DNA of 64,000 nucleotides from Microcaldota archaeon (GTDB lineage Archaea; Micrarchaeota; Micrarchaeia; Norongarragalinales; Norongarragalinaceae): contig JACPGT010000010.1 in NCBI GenBank assembly GCA_016188965.1, positions 1-64,000 on the forward strand, given 5' to 3'. Positions 25,223-33,658 of this stretch are shown here, piece by piece; within the stretch, counting starts at the first letter, position 1; each line of letters opens with the position of its first letter. A program made the position numbers and the translations under genes. The notes under the pieces were generated by a model. That model worked only from the letters and a program-made list of their open reading frames with translations. It was not told where the DNA came from and made no database searches.

Positions 25223-25335
25223 TTGCTTCACATTTTTTTGGCGAATCTTTTTTGTTTGAGGCGGTTGCGTTCTTCATTCTTTTTTTTGGATTTTTTCGAC
25301 TTACTTCTTTTTTGAGTTTTTTTCTGGCCTCTTTT
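25223..25335 (-). other. A-rich spacer between purL and purQ
   Basis: Read in the direction of the two genes, this 113-nt spacer is strikingly A-rich, with eight runs of five to eight A residues (for example AAAAAAACTCAAAAAAGAAG and CCAAAAAAAAGAATG), in a region otherwise GC-rich. The T-tracts are on the opposite strand, so this is not a terminator for purL. It may act as an unstructured ribosome-entry leader for purQ. No ORF or hairpin was seen in it. Confidence 0.5.
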
Positions 25336-28300
25336 TCAAATTTTGATTTCCGGCAAGTCCTGCCGCAACGGTCCGGTGTATGCGTCGGATAATTCTTGAA
25401 GCGTGATGCTTTCGAATTGGCCTTCCAGCGTCTTGAACGTGACGGTGGTGTGCTTGCTGACGGTCCCGACTTGTGCGAACGTCACCTTGCCGTGCAACGT
25501 TTTTTCGAATGCAGCCTGGTTTTCCGGCGCGACCGTCACCAAGAAGCGGTTCTGCGTTTCCGATCCCAGCAGCAGGTCGCTTCGGGCCAAACCGGTTTTC
25601 GGCACTTTCGCAAGCTCGATTTCGGCACCTATTCCCGCGGCCAACGCGCATTCCGTGATGGCCAACGCCAAGCCGCCTTGGCGCACGTAGTACGCGGATG
25701 CGGCCAGCGGCAACGCGTCGGTCACTGCGGAAAATACCTTCTTGCTTTCAGCCGGGTCGACGGCGGGCACGGCTCCGGTTTGGATTCCGAACTGTTCGGC
25801 ATACTGTGAGCCGCCCAGCTCGTTCTTGGTCGTGCCGATGACGTAGATAATGTCGCCGGGTGCCTTGAAGTCGATGCTCCGAGTCTGCGCGTAATCGTTG
25901 ATCTTGGCGACCAACGAGATCAGAAGCGTGGGCGGTACGGAAATGCGGAACGTTTTGCCGTCTTTTTCGTACTTCAAGTCGTTCTTCATGCTGTCCTTTC
26001 CGGACGTGAAGGGGATTCCCAGAGCGACGGCATAGTCGTACATGCCTTGGCAGAGGCGGACGAGCTGGGCCAGTTTGTATTTACCGTCGGGATTCTGCTC
26101 GGAATACACGGAATCCGGGACGCAGAAGTTGTCGCACGCGGTCCAGAATGTGTCGTCTTGTGGAAGCTTGGCGCCCAATGCGATGAGTTTTCCGACCGCT
26201 TCGTTGAACGCGCAGAGCGCGGCCTGCCGGCTGTCAAAATCGCTGTACTTGGGGTATGCGGCTTGCGACATCGCGGCCGCTTCCCTTCCTGGCAGAAACG
26301 TGGGCTTGATGAGCGTCGCCGGCGTGTTGACTTGGCCGGATACGCCGTTGATGGGCGGCAACAGGGTCCCCCCTTTGACGTTGTGGTCCTTCTGCCGGAA
26401 AATCCACTCCTTGCTGCAGACGTCCAGCGACGACACGATGGCCTTGACGGCATCGGGAACGGGGTGTTGTGGAACCGTTTTCTGGGGGAATTGGGCCGGA
26501 CCGCGCCATTCTGCCTGGAGGCGCTTTCGAGGGACTCCCTGGTGCAGGAATTCCAAGTCCAGGTAGGCGATGGGTTTTTGGTTGTAAAAGACCTCAAAGA
26601 AGCCGGAATCGGTGAATTCGCCCAGCACGACGGCTTCCACGCCACGCTCTTTGGCCAGCTGCATGAATTCATCAATGTGGGCCGGAATGACGGCGAGGGT
26701 CATGCGTTCTTGCGCTTCCGACACGAGGATTTCCCACGGTTGCAAGCCATGGTACTTCAACGGGGCAACGCCAATGTCAAAACGCACGCCGTTGGATGTT
26801 CGCGCCATTTCTCCCAGTGATGAGCTCAAGCCCCCGGCGCCGTTGTCGGTGATGCCGCGCAGCCAGCCGTTGTCGCGGCAGACGGCCAGGAAGTCGAACA
26901 TGGTTTTCTGTGTGATGGGGTCTCCGATCTGCACGGCGGTGACGGGCGTGTTCTCGCTTCTTGCAACCGAGGACATGGTGGCGCCGTGGATGCCGTCTTT
27001 GCCGATGCGTCCTCCCACTTGGACGGCCAAGTCTCCGGGCAGCACGTTCTTTTCAGCCGAATCCCGGCCCGCGATTTTCGCTTTCATCAAACCGCCGGTG
27101 CCGCAGTAGACCAGCGGTTTGGCCATGAACCGCTGATCAAAGCATGCTCCGCCGTTGAGCGTCGGAATGCCGCACTTGTTGCCGCCGTCTCGGACGCCGG
27201 CGACCACGCCTTCGTAAATCAGACGGGGATGCATGGTGCGGGGCGGCAGCGGTCCTTCATGATGGGGATCGCCCAGGCAGTAGTAGAACTGGTTGAACCA
27301 CAAGTCAGCTCCGCCCATGCCCACGCCGGCGACGTCCCGGTTGTTGCCCACGATGCCCGTCAGGGCGCCGCCGTAGGGGTCCAACGCGGATGGGGAGTTG
27401 TGCGTCTCCACTTTGAGCGCGAAGTAGTATTCGTCGTTGAACTGGACGACTCCGGCGTTGTCCTTGAATACCGACACCAGCCACGGACAGTGGGGCGAGA
27501 CTTGCTTGGTCGCGCCGGCGATGAACGTGGGAAACAGGCCTTCAATGATTTGCGTCTTTCCGGTTTGGACGTCCTTGTATTCGATGATGGCGTTGAATTC
27601 CTTGTGTTTGCAGTGTTCCGACCACGTCTGGGCGAAGACTTCCAACTCCACGTCGGTCGCTTTTTCGCCCATTCCCCTCTTTTTGCGGGCTTGCATGAAT
27701 TGCGGGTCCTTGTAGTGTTTCTGGATGGCTTTGAGTTCTTCCAGGTTCAACGCCATCTGGCGGTACTTGTTGAGGATTTGCAGTTGCTCGTCGGAATACG
27801 TCGAAAGCGCCACTTCTTCCACAACGGGCTTGTGCGAGTCGGCCACTTTCGGGACGGTGGCGGGGACGCGCTCGCCGTCCTTGAACGCGTCCTTGGTCAG
27901 GACGATGAACTGTTCGATAAGCGGGTTGCCCAGCAACTGTGTGGCGATGTTCTGGCCGTCTTGCGCGGTTAGGTTCCGTCCTTTCTCTGCGCGGAAGAGG
28001 TACTGGGTGGACGAATAGACTGACGCGTCGTCCTTCAAGGCACGTTGGAGCACGGCAGTAGCCACTTGACGGGCCGTCTTGCCGACGGCGTCGGTGACGC
28101 CGGGCCGGAAGCGCTTTTCGATGAGCAGGTCGAAGTGGAACGGGTTTTCGGACACCCAGGCCTTGCGGTAAGCCGCTTTCTCCACGATGGGGTCGCAATA
28201 CGCTTGTTCGGCCAACTGCTTCAATTCGTCTGCCGAGACGTCGAAGTCCAACGAATACACGGACATGGAGTACGCTTCGGTCACCGGCAGGCCCAGCAGG

Positions 28301-28362
28301 TTTTGGATTTTCTTGGCCAAACCGGGCTCTTCGCGCAATCCGACTTCGATTCGATGCACCAT
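25336..28362 (-). CDS. purL: FGAM synthase PurL with N-terminal PurS-like domain
   Basis: PurL converts FGAR to FGAM with ATP and ammonia (step 4). The ATG at 28362 gives 1008 residues. Residues 1-170 look like two PurS-like halves (MVHRIEVGLREEPGLAKKI..., then FDLLIEKRFRPGVTDAVGKTARQ). The synthetase follows with FAQTWSEHCKHKEF, VETHNSPSALDPYGGALTGI and GGNKCGIPTLNG, then a second PurM-like half. ETHNSP instead of ETHNHP is, from memory, the form in a clade of large single-chain PurL proteins. Here the glutaminase is a separate downstream gene, as if a fused PurL had been split. No separate purS was seen. AAGGAAT lies upstream of the start. Confidence 0.93.
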   Translation of the reverse strand: MVHRIEVGLREEPGLAKKIQNLLGLPVTEAYSMSVYSLDFDVSADELKQLAEQAYCDPIVEKAAYRKAWVSENPFHFDLLIEKRFRPGVTDAVGKTARQVATAVLQRALKDDASVYSSTQYLFRAEKGRNLTAQDGQNIATQLLGNPLIEQFIVLTKDAFKDGERVPATVPKVADSHKPVVEEVALSTYSDEQLQILNKYRQMALNLEELKAIQKHYKDPQFMQARKKRGMGEKATDVELEVFAQTWSEHCKHKEFNAIIEYKDVQTGKTQIIEGLFPTFIAGATKQVSPHCPWLVSVFKDNAGVVQFNDEYYFALKVETHNSPSALDPYGGALTGIVGNNRDVAGVGMGGADLWFNQFYYCLGDPHHEGPLPPRTMHPRLIYEGVVAGVRDGGNKCGIPTLNGGACFDQRFMAKPLVYCGTGGLMKAKIAGRDSAEKNVLPGDLAVQVGGRIGKDGIHGATMSSVARSENTPVTAVQIGDPITQKTMFDFLAVCRDNGWLRGITDNGAGGLSSSLGEMARTSNGVRFDIGVAPLKYHGLQPWEILVSEAQERMTLAVIPAHIDEFMQLAKERGVEAVVLGEFTDSGFFEVFYNQKPIAYLDLEFLHQGVPRKRLQAEWRGPAQFPQKTVPQHPVPDAVKAIVSSLDVCSKEWIFRQKDHNVKGGTLLPPINGVSGQVNTPATLIKPTFLPGREAAAMSQAAYPKYSDFDSRQAALCAFNEAVGKLIALGAKLPQDDTFWTACDNFCVPDSVYSEQNPDGKYKLAQLVRLCQGMYDYAVALGIPFTSGKDSMKNDLKYEKDGKTFRISVPPTLLISLVAKINDYAQTRSIDFKAPGDIIYVIGTTKNELGGSQYAEQFGIQTGAVPAVDPAESKKVFSAVTDALPLAASAYYVRQGGLALAITECALAAGIGAEIELAKVPKTGLARSDLLLGSETQNRFLVTVAPENQAAFEKTLHGKVTFAQVGTVSKHTTVTFKTLEGQFESITLQELSDAYTGPLRQDLPEIKI

Positions 28363-28449
28363 GTAGATTCCTTTTACAAGGCCTTGCCGCAGCAAATGAC
28401 TTCCTTGATGCGGTGAACCGGTGGCGTTTTGGTTCCCGAAGCCAAGCTA

Positions 28450-28540
28450 TAGCAAAGCTTGCATGTTTCACGACTATTTGGCAAGCTTTGCTAGATAGCA
28501 AACCAAGACTATTTAGTCGGGTTACTTTCTTGGTTTGCTA
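28450..28540. repeat. Tandem-hairpin intergenic element, copy A
   Basis: A 91-bp element between top6A and purL. Hairpin 1 is TAGCAAAGCTTGC (28450-28462) with GCAAGCTTTGCTA (28481-28493), a perfect 13-bp stem with an 18-nt loop. After GA, hairpin 2 is TAGCAAACCAAGA (28496-28508) with TCTTGGTTTGCTA (28528-28540), again a perfect 13-bp stem, with a 19-nt loop. The loops contain CGACTA and TAGTCG, which are complementary. The left half is nearly identical to copy C; part of loop 2 is the reverse complement of loop 1 of copy B. No ORF lies inside it. Confidence 0.85.
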
Positions 28541-28595
28541 TATGCCCGGAAATCCATTTAAACAGTTCCTCCGGCTCCGATTTGTGCGTCCGGGT

Positions 28596-29729
28596 TTACG
28601 GCAGGAAGTCCTGCGACTTTATTTTTTCCGGCAGGTACGTCTTGGAGATGTATTGCAGGTTCTTGGACGAGAGGGCCTGGATTTCGGCTTTCAGCTTCTT
28701 TTCCAGGAACAAGTTGATTTCGCGCTGCCATTCCTTGGTCTTGAACCAGTCGTACGCTTTCATTTCCTGCGCACGCTTGATGTCGACCTCTTTGGCCTTG
28801 ATGGTGACCGAGGATAGGTCGTAATGCTCGATGTCCGACGTCGACATGCCTAAAAACTTCATTTCCGGACAGCCCAAGCGTTCCGACTCGTGCGCCAAGG
28901 CCATCGAGCCGTACTTCATCGTGCTGTAGATGTACCACCCGTACGGGTCCGAGTCGGTTAGACAATAGATGGGCACCTTCAATTCGGCGCTGATGCGTTG
29001 CAGCAACCGGCGGGCGCCGCGGGCGGCCTGTCCCGCAGTGGTCATCAGCAGGCACTTGTTCTTCTTCCAGTAATCGTCCTCGTTCAGACGGTCGAAGATG
29101 GCGTTCTTTTCGGCCACCAGCACGTACTCGATTTCCGAATCCACGAATTCGATCTGTTCCACGATGCTTGGCACGGCCCATCCGCCGGAGCCCATGCGTT
29201 CCAAGTCGATGGTGTCTACTTTGTCCCGCACGCGGTCCTTGACTTTGAGCGTTCCGGCCATGCGGCCTTTGGGTTCCGCACGCAAGTGCAAGCGTTCACG
29301 GAACGTTTCGAGCGACACTTCCAAGTCGACGATGGCGCCGTCGGACTCCTTTTGTTCGTCAATCGTGTCTTCCTTCGTGCCGGCGATGGTGTGTTTCTTG
29401 GCGTAGTACAGGTCACGAAGCGTGGCCGTCAAATTGTTGGCCAACAAGTCTTTCTTGACGTAGGAGGCCACCAGGAGCGTCTGCATGAAGCGGCGGGAGT
29501 GCGCGACGTTGAACAGATAACGTTTGGCGATCTTGTCGCCCAACATGATTTGTTTTGCTTTTTCGTCGTAGAACACGTTGCCCGAGCCGCGGATGGGAAT
29601 GTCCAAGTGGGGGTTCTGCCCGGCCTCGATTTCCTTGACCAGTTCCTGGCCCAACTCGTCGATCTTGATGTCGATCAGCGCGGCTTTTTCCTTTTGTGTC
29701 AAATCTTTTTCGTTTTTCTTGGCGGCCAT
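28596..29729 (-). CDS. top6A: DNA topoisomerase VI subunit A
   Basis: The A subunit is the Spo11-like DNA-cleaving part of the type IIB topoisomerase that relaxes and decatenates DNA in archaea. The 377-residue protein has the catalytic tyrosine motif in TLRDLYYAKKH (about residues 104-114), a winged-helix region, and the Toprim domain with metal-binding DSDPYGWYIY. AEKNAIFDRL carries the conserved Toprim glutamate. Length is normal for archaeal Top6A. It lies 120 bp downstream of top6B in the same direction, so the two subunits are probably made together. The C-terminus is slightly extended by basic residues. Confidence 0.97.
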   Translation of the reverse strand: MAAKKNEKDLTQKEKAALIDIKIDELGQELVKEIEAGQNPHLDIPIRGSGNVFYDEKAKQIMLGDKIAKRYLFNVAHSRRFMQTLLVASYVKKDLLANNLTATLRDLYYAKKHTIAGTKEDTIDEQKESDGAIVDLEVSLETFRERLHLRAEPKGRMAGTLKVKDRVRDKVDTIDLERMGSGGWAVPSIVEQIEFVDSEIEYVLVAEKNAIFDRLNEDDYWKKNKCLLMTTAGQAARGARRLLQRISAELKVPIYCLTDSDPYGWYIYSTMKYGSMALAHESERLGCPEMKFLGMSTSDIEHYDLSSVTIKAKEVDIKRAQEMKAYDWFKTKEWQREINLFLEKKLKAEIQALSSKNLQYISKTYLPEKIKSQDFLP

Positions 29730-29849
29730 GGGGTTTCGTCTCCGGTGTTTTTCGGCGTTCAGATCGTTTCGACGCGTTTTTTTCGGATGTTCTTTTTCCA
29801 GACTGACGCATTGTCAGCATTTTTTTCGGTTGAATTTGCTGTTTTGTGT

Positions 29850-31532
29850 TTATCCTTCGTTCTTGACTTCTTCCTCGAACTGGTCCTCGATTTCTTCCAG
29901 TGCCTTTTCAGCTTCAGGATCTCCCTCTTCTTGGGCTTCCAGTAATGCCGTGCGTTCTTCCGCTATTTTCTTAAGTTTGGGCTCCAGGACCGAGGCCTTG
30001 CGTCCGGTGACGTCTTCCAGCGCTTGGGCGATTTCCTTGATGTACTTGAAGAAGATGAGGCGGCGGCGTTCCTGCTCTTCCGCCTTGGCCAAACCATGCA
30101 GGTATGTCGAGATGTCGCGGGCGGCTTCCATCAAGGCGAAGCGGATTTCAGCCACGATTTCCTCTTCCGCTGAAATGGCCAGCTTGCCGGCGCCGGTGTA
30201 GGGCACGTAGACCGAGACGAAGTTCACCAAAATGGTCACGGGCATGGTCTCAAATTCCTTGAGGTCGTAGCGGTTCAAGTCGAGGCTCTTGAATGCCTCG
30301 GTGATGGCGCAGTTGCCCGCGTCGAACAACAACGGCACGCGGTTGGCAAAACGCGTCAGTTCGCCTTTGCGGGCTTCGCCTACTTGTTGGCCGGATTTTC
30401 CGCCGTACGCGATGGCTACTTCCACGCTGAAAGGAATGCCGCCGCGGAACACGCGGGGCTTGCGTTCGACCACCTTGAGCTTTTCAGGTTCCAGCAGGTT
30501 CTTCAGCGATTTTTCGAGTTGGTCCTCGCCGATGGGAATCAAGGCGTCTGTTTCCGGCGCAATCCACTTGACTTTCTGGAAGTTCTTGACCAATTCCTCG
30601 GCTTCAGCCCATGCCAGTGCCTTGGGCGAGCGTTCCAGATCCACGGCGGGCATCAACGCCTGCAGTTCCTTGACTTTTTCGGCGCTCACGCGGGTAAAAT
30701 CGGATACCAAGAACGAGGAAATCTTGCGGCCCGTAGTGACTTGCGCCATGTCCATCAAGTCGGACGTGGTGATGCCCAACGGGTGGGGCTGGACGTTCTT
30801 GGGCTTCTTGGGAATGTCCTTGCTGGCGCGGGGAAATACCGTGATTTGGTTGTCCGGCTCGACCAGCGTGATCTGGCAGTGGGGGTTGGCCAACGCCGTC
30901 CGACGCAAGTATTCGTACGAGCCGTATTCGGAGCGGTTGTAGCCCACTTCCGCGTATTCGGCCTCCACCCGGAGTCCCTTGAACTTGCCGGCGTATTCCT
31001 TTTCATCCGTGATGGCCGGTTCATTGCTTTTGATGTCGACCGAAACCAGGCACTCGTAAACTTTGCCGTCGCCCAGCCCCGTCTTGACTTTGGTGGGCTT
31101 GCCGGTGGTGATTTGCGCGAAAAGCGTGGCGTAGGCGGCTCCGATGCCTTGCTGTCCCCGTCGTTGGGCGCGTTGAGAGAATTTCGAGCCGGCCAGCAGT
31201 TTGCCGAGCGCCTGGCCGACGTTCTTCTTGGGGATGCCCGTGCCGTTGTCCTCGACGACCAGTTTGTAGTGGTCATCCGGCAGTTGCGCGATTTCCACCC
31301 GGATTTCCGGCAGGATCTTGGCGTCTTCGCACGAGTCCAGGCTGTTCGTGACGAATTCGTGCACCAACGTGGTCAAGCTGCGGATTTTTCCGGAGTATCC
31401 CAGCATCTGGCGGTTCTTCTTGAAGAATTCCGCGACGGAATACTCCTTGAATGATTTTTCCAGCTCTTCGCGCGTCGGCGCCTTTTCCTGCGCCTTCTCG
31501 GTTTTAGTGACTTTTTCGGTTTTCTCGGCCAT
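29850..31532 (-). CDS. top6B: DNA topoisomerase VI subunit B
   Basis: The B subunit is the GHKL ATPase that gates the DNA cleaved by Top6A. The Bergerat motifs are visible: LVHEFVTNSLDSCEDA (N-box), VVEDNGTGIPK (G1) and RRGQQGIGAAYATLF (G2). The transducer domain follows with EVAIAYGGKSGQ, including the conserved lysine region. The ATG at 31532 is chosen because AGGTTGAT precedes it; the track ORF from 31619 adds 29 unlikely residues. The product is about 560 residues with an acidic C-terminal tail (ALEEIEDQFEEEVKNEG) that other Top6B proteins usually lack. Together with the A gene it is strong evidence for an archaeal origin. Confidence 0.97.
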   Translation of the reverse strand: MAEKTEKVTKTEKAQEKAPTREELEKSFKEYSVAEFFKKNRQMLGYSGKIRSLTTLVHEFVTNSLDSCEDAKILPEIRVEIAQLPDDHYKLVVEDNGTGIPKKNVGQALGKLLAGSKFSQRAQRRGQQGIGAAYATLFAQITTGKPTKVKTGLGDGKVYECLVSVDIKSNEPAITDEKEYAGKFKGLRVEAEYAEVGYNRSEYGSYEYLRRTALANPHCQITLVEPDNQITVFPRASKDIPKKPKNVQPHPLGITTSDLMDMAQVTTGRKISSFLVSDFTRVSAEKVKELQALMPAVDLERSPKALAWAEAEELVKNFQKVKWIAPETDALIPIGEDQLEKSLKNLLEPEKLKVVERKPRVFRGGIPFSVEVAIAYGGKSGQQVGEARKGELTRFANRVPLLFDAGNCAITEAFKSLDLNRYDLKEFETMPVTILVNFVSVYVPYTGAGKLAISAEEEIVAEIRFALMEAARDISTYLHGLAKAEEQERRRLIFFKYIKEIAQALEDVTGRKASVLEPKLKKIAEERTALLEAQEEGDPEAEKALEEIEDQFEEEVKNEG

Positions 31533-31663
31533 GCGTATCAACCTGGAGGGAGGGTGGTTTTTCAATGATTGTTCCGGTTCAAAGATTGCTTGCGAGGTGG
31601 GTTCCCTTTTTTCGTTCAATTGCGGTTTGACTTTTTTTCACGGTTTCGGCGCCGCTGCGGCCC

Positions 31664-32176
31664 CTACATGAATCGTTTCTTACGTTGGTTCTCTTTTTCA
31701 AGGTACGTGTATACGCCGTTGTGCTCGGCGCCTTCCAGTAACCTCAAAACGGCTTCCTTGGCGGACTTGAGGTCGTCAAATTCGCCGAGGATGGCGATGG
31801 AGTCGGCCGTGACGGCCAAAAATGCGCCGGAAAGTTCTTGCAGCTTCTTCTTGGCCGTCCCCTGCGCGCCGATGACGCGGGCCTTGTAGCGAATCATCTT
31901 TTTGTGGTTGCCGCGGAAAGCGGCCTGCAAGTCGATGACGTCCATGAAGTACTGGTCGGAAAACAGCTTGTAGGCCTGTTTAGCCAAGAAGCCGCATCCT
32001 AATGCCTTGAGGACTTGTTCAACAACCCATTCCTGGCCGCCTTCGCCTTCGATGGACACGTCGCGCTCCGCAATGCTCAACTTGACTTGTCCGCGTTGCT
32101 CGACTTCCTTGAGCAGCTTGTTCTCGTTGCGGCTCAACGCGGTGATGGTCTTTTGCGGCAAAGTGATGATGCGCAT
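31664..32176 (-). CDS. KH-domain RNA-binding protein, Pno1/Krr1-like
   Basis: The 170-residue protein has two KH-like segments. The first (residues 1-75) ends with a helix that includes ALGCGFLAKQAYKLF. The second carries the RNA-binding loop as RVIGAQGTAKKKLQELSGAFLAV, matching the I-G-x-x-G-x-x-x-x-x-I-x-x-x-T-G pattern, followed by a C-terminal strand and helix (IAILGEFDDLKSAKEAV). This arrangement is that of the archaeal Pno1/Krr1-related protein implicated in small-subunit rRNA processing. GGAGGATC lies upstream of the ATG. It precedes top6B by 131 bp on the same strand, but no functional link is known to me. Confidence 0.88.
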   Translation of the reverse strand: MRIITLPQKTITALSRNENKLLKEVEQRGQVKLSIAERDVSIEGEGGQEWVVEQVLKALGCGFLAKQAYKLFSDQYFMDVIDLQAAFRGNHKKMIRYKARVIGAQGTAKKKLQELSGAFLAVTADSIAILGEFDDLKSAKEAVLRLLEGAEHNGVYTYLEKENQRKKRFM

Positions 32177-32267
32177 GGTGGGTCTTTGTGATCCTCCGGA
32201 GTCTGCCGCATCGTTAATGCGGTTTCCGGAGCGGTGGGTTTTAGTAAATGGTTTGGGTTAAAATACG

Positions 32268-32693
32268 TTATTGTGGATTTGGGCCTTTTTCGACGGCGGT
32301 TTTGACTAGTTTGATGAGCTCTGCCGGCTCGAACGGTTTGTCGATTGCCTGAACGCTGCGGCCACGTTTTTTCTCTTGGTCCATAAGGGTCTCCCGGTCT
32401 TCATTGTGCCCTGCCGTCATCAGGATGAGTGGAACGCGTCGGTGAGGCTCAAATTCGTGATTGTGCATGTGTTCCAGCAAGGCTTCGGCATTGCCGTACG
32501 GATAGGAAATATCGCTTAAGACGACGTGAAATGCCTTTCCTGCATCCAAATGCTGGCGGGCTTCGTTTCCGTCTGCGGCCTCATGGACGTCAAAATCTTT
32601 GGAAAGAAGTATTTTGGTCAACCTTCGGACCGGGCCATCATCTTCAACTAACAGCACCCGCGGTTTACCTGCTTCGCGTTCTCGTTCCATCAT
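32268..32693 (-). CDS. Stand-alone response-regulator receiver domain protein
   Basis: The 141-residue product is essentially one CheY-like receiver domain: acidic pair in VLLVEDDGPVRRL, phospho-acceptor aspartate in VVLSDISYPYGNAEALL, the threonine position in LILMTAGHNED and the conserved lysine in IDKPFEPAEL. No output domain follows, so it would signal by protein contact. No histidine kinase is in the window. The start at 32693 is chosen over the track start at 32741 because a TATA-like box lies about 28 nt upstream of it. It is divergent from thrB across that same box. Two-component proteins are patchy in archaea and often of bacterial origin. Confidence 0.88.
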   Translation of the reverse strand: MMEREREAGKPRVLLVEDDGPVRRLTKILLSKDFDVHEAADGNEARQHLDAGKAFHVVLSDISYPYGNAEALLEHMHNHEFEPHRRVPLILMTAGHNEDRETLMDQEKKRGRSVQAIDKPFEPAELIKLVKTAVEKGPNPQ

Positions 32694-32716
32694 GCGGCGG
32701 ATGATGTTCCGAAGTG

Positions 32717-32725
32717 CTATTAAGC
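32717..32725. promoter_or_regulatory. Bidirectional TATA-like box between response regulator and thrB
   Basis: CTATTAAGC is the one AT-rich box between the divergent starts. Its centre is about 26 nt from the thrB ATG (32747) and about 28 nt from the response-regulator ATG (32693), the spacing for leaderless transcription in both directions. This is the same layout as at 1297-1304. Confidence 0.5.
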
Positions 32726-32746
32726 GTTTGCGCCATTGCAAAAGCC

Positions 32747-33658
32747 ATGGATTCCATCCGCGTGCGAGCTCCGGCCACCACGGCCAACATGGGCGCCGGT
32801 TTTGACGTCTGCGGCATGGCCCTGTCCGAACCGTTCGACGAATTCGTCATATCCAAGTCGGACGCGTGGGCCGTGACGAATGAAACGGCTTGCCGGGCGG
32901 CCACCGACGTGGACAAAAGCGTGTTTGCGTTCGTCTGGAAGGCGATGCGCGAAAAATTCGGCTTGCCAGGAAGCCTTTCCATCGTGTGTAGAAAAGGAAT
33001 CAAGCCGTCGGCGGGCATGGGTTCTTCCGCTTCCGAAGCCTCCGCGACGGCGTTTGCCGTGAACGAACTGTTCCAATTGGGCCTGACCCGGGACGAGTTG
33101 GTCTTCTGGGCGGGCTACGGCGAGGCTTTCACGGCGGGCCAGCCGCATTACGACAATGTCGCTCCAGCCGTGCTGGGCGGCGTCACCGTCACTTATTCCA
33201 CCCACCCGCTTAAAGTCAAGCGCCTGGACGCGCCGGATTTGGCTTGCATGTTGGTCATTTCAGAAAAGACCAAGCCGTCAACCGCGTTCGCCCGCAGCGT
33301 ACTGCCCGAATCCGTGCCACGCAAGGACGCGTTAGCGAACCAATTCACCCTCGCCAAGTTGCTAGTGGGGCTATACGGCCGTGACGCGGCATTGGTGGCC
33401 GATTCGTTGGACGACCGCATCGTCGAGCCGGCACGCTCCAAGGCGGATATCCTGCCTCATTTGATTGAATTGAAAGATGTGGCCCGTCAACATGGCTTCG
33501 GTGCGGCGGCATCCGGCGCCGGACCCACGCTGATATGCATGGGTACGGAGAAGTCGGACACGTTGGGCAATGCCGTCACGTCGTTGTACGCCAGTAACGG
33601 CCTCAAGACGCAGTTGGTGTGGACGACGCCGTCCGCGCAAGGGGTGCATGGGGTATGA
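32747..33658 (+). CDS. thrB: Homoserine kinase ThrB
   Basis: A GHMP-family kinase that phosphorylates homoserine for threonine synthesis. The ATG at 32747 gives 303 residues opening with VRAPATTANMGAGFDVCGMAL, the typical ThrB N-terminus. The ATP-binding GHMP motif is KPSAGMGSSASEASATAFAVN, and the C-terminal motif is FGAAASGAGPTLICM. The track start at 32714 would place the start inside the promoter. Its stop overlaps the thrC start (ATGA), so kinase and synthase are coupled. Confidence 0.95.
   Translation: MDSIRVRAPATTANMGAGFDVCGMALSEPFDEFVISKSDAWAVTNETACRAATDVDKSVFAFVWKAMREKFGLPGSLSIVCRKGIKPSAGMGSSASEASATAFAVNELFQLGLTRDELVFWAGYGEAFTAGQPHYDNVAPAVLGGVTVTYSTHPLKVKRLDAPDLACMLVISEKTKPSTAFARSVLPESVPRKDALANQFTLAKLLVGLYGRDAALVADSLDDRIVEPARSKADILPHLIELKDVARQHGFGAAASGAGPTLICMGTEKSDTLGNAVTSLYASNGLKTQLVWTTPSAQGVHGV

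Noticed and set aside
25240-25335. T-tracts on the plus strand as a terminator
   Set aside because: Both flanking genes are on the minus strand, where the sequence is A-rich, so it cannot terminate them.
26047-26820. Long plus-strand ORFs within purL (for example 257 and 328 codons)
   Set aside because: They are shadows of a clearly coding purL on the other strand, an effect of GC-rich codon bias.
28450-28540. CRISPR array or CRISPR leader
   Set aside because: Copies are single, far apart and hairpin-based, with no regular repeat-spacer pattern and no cas genes in the window.
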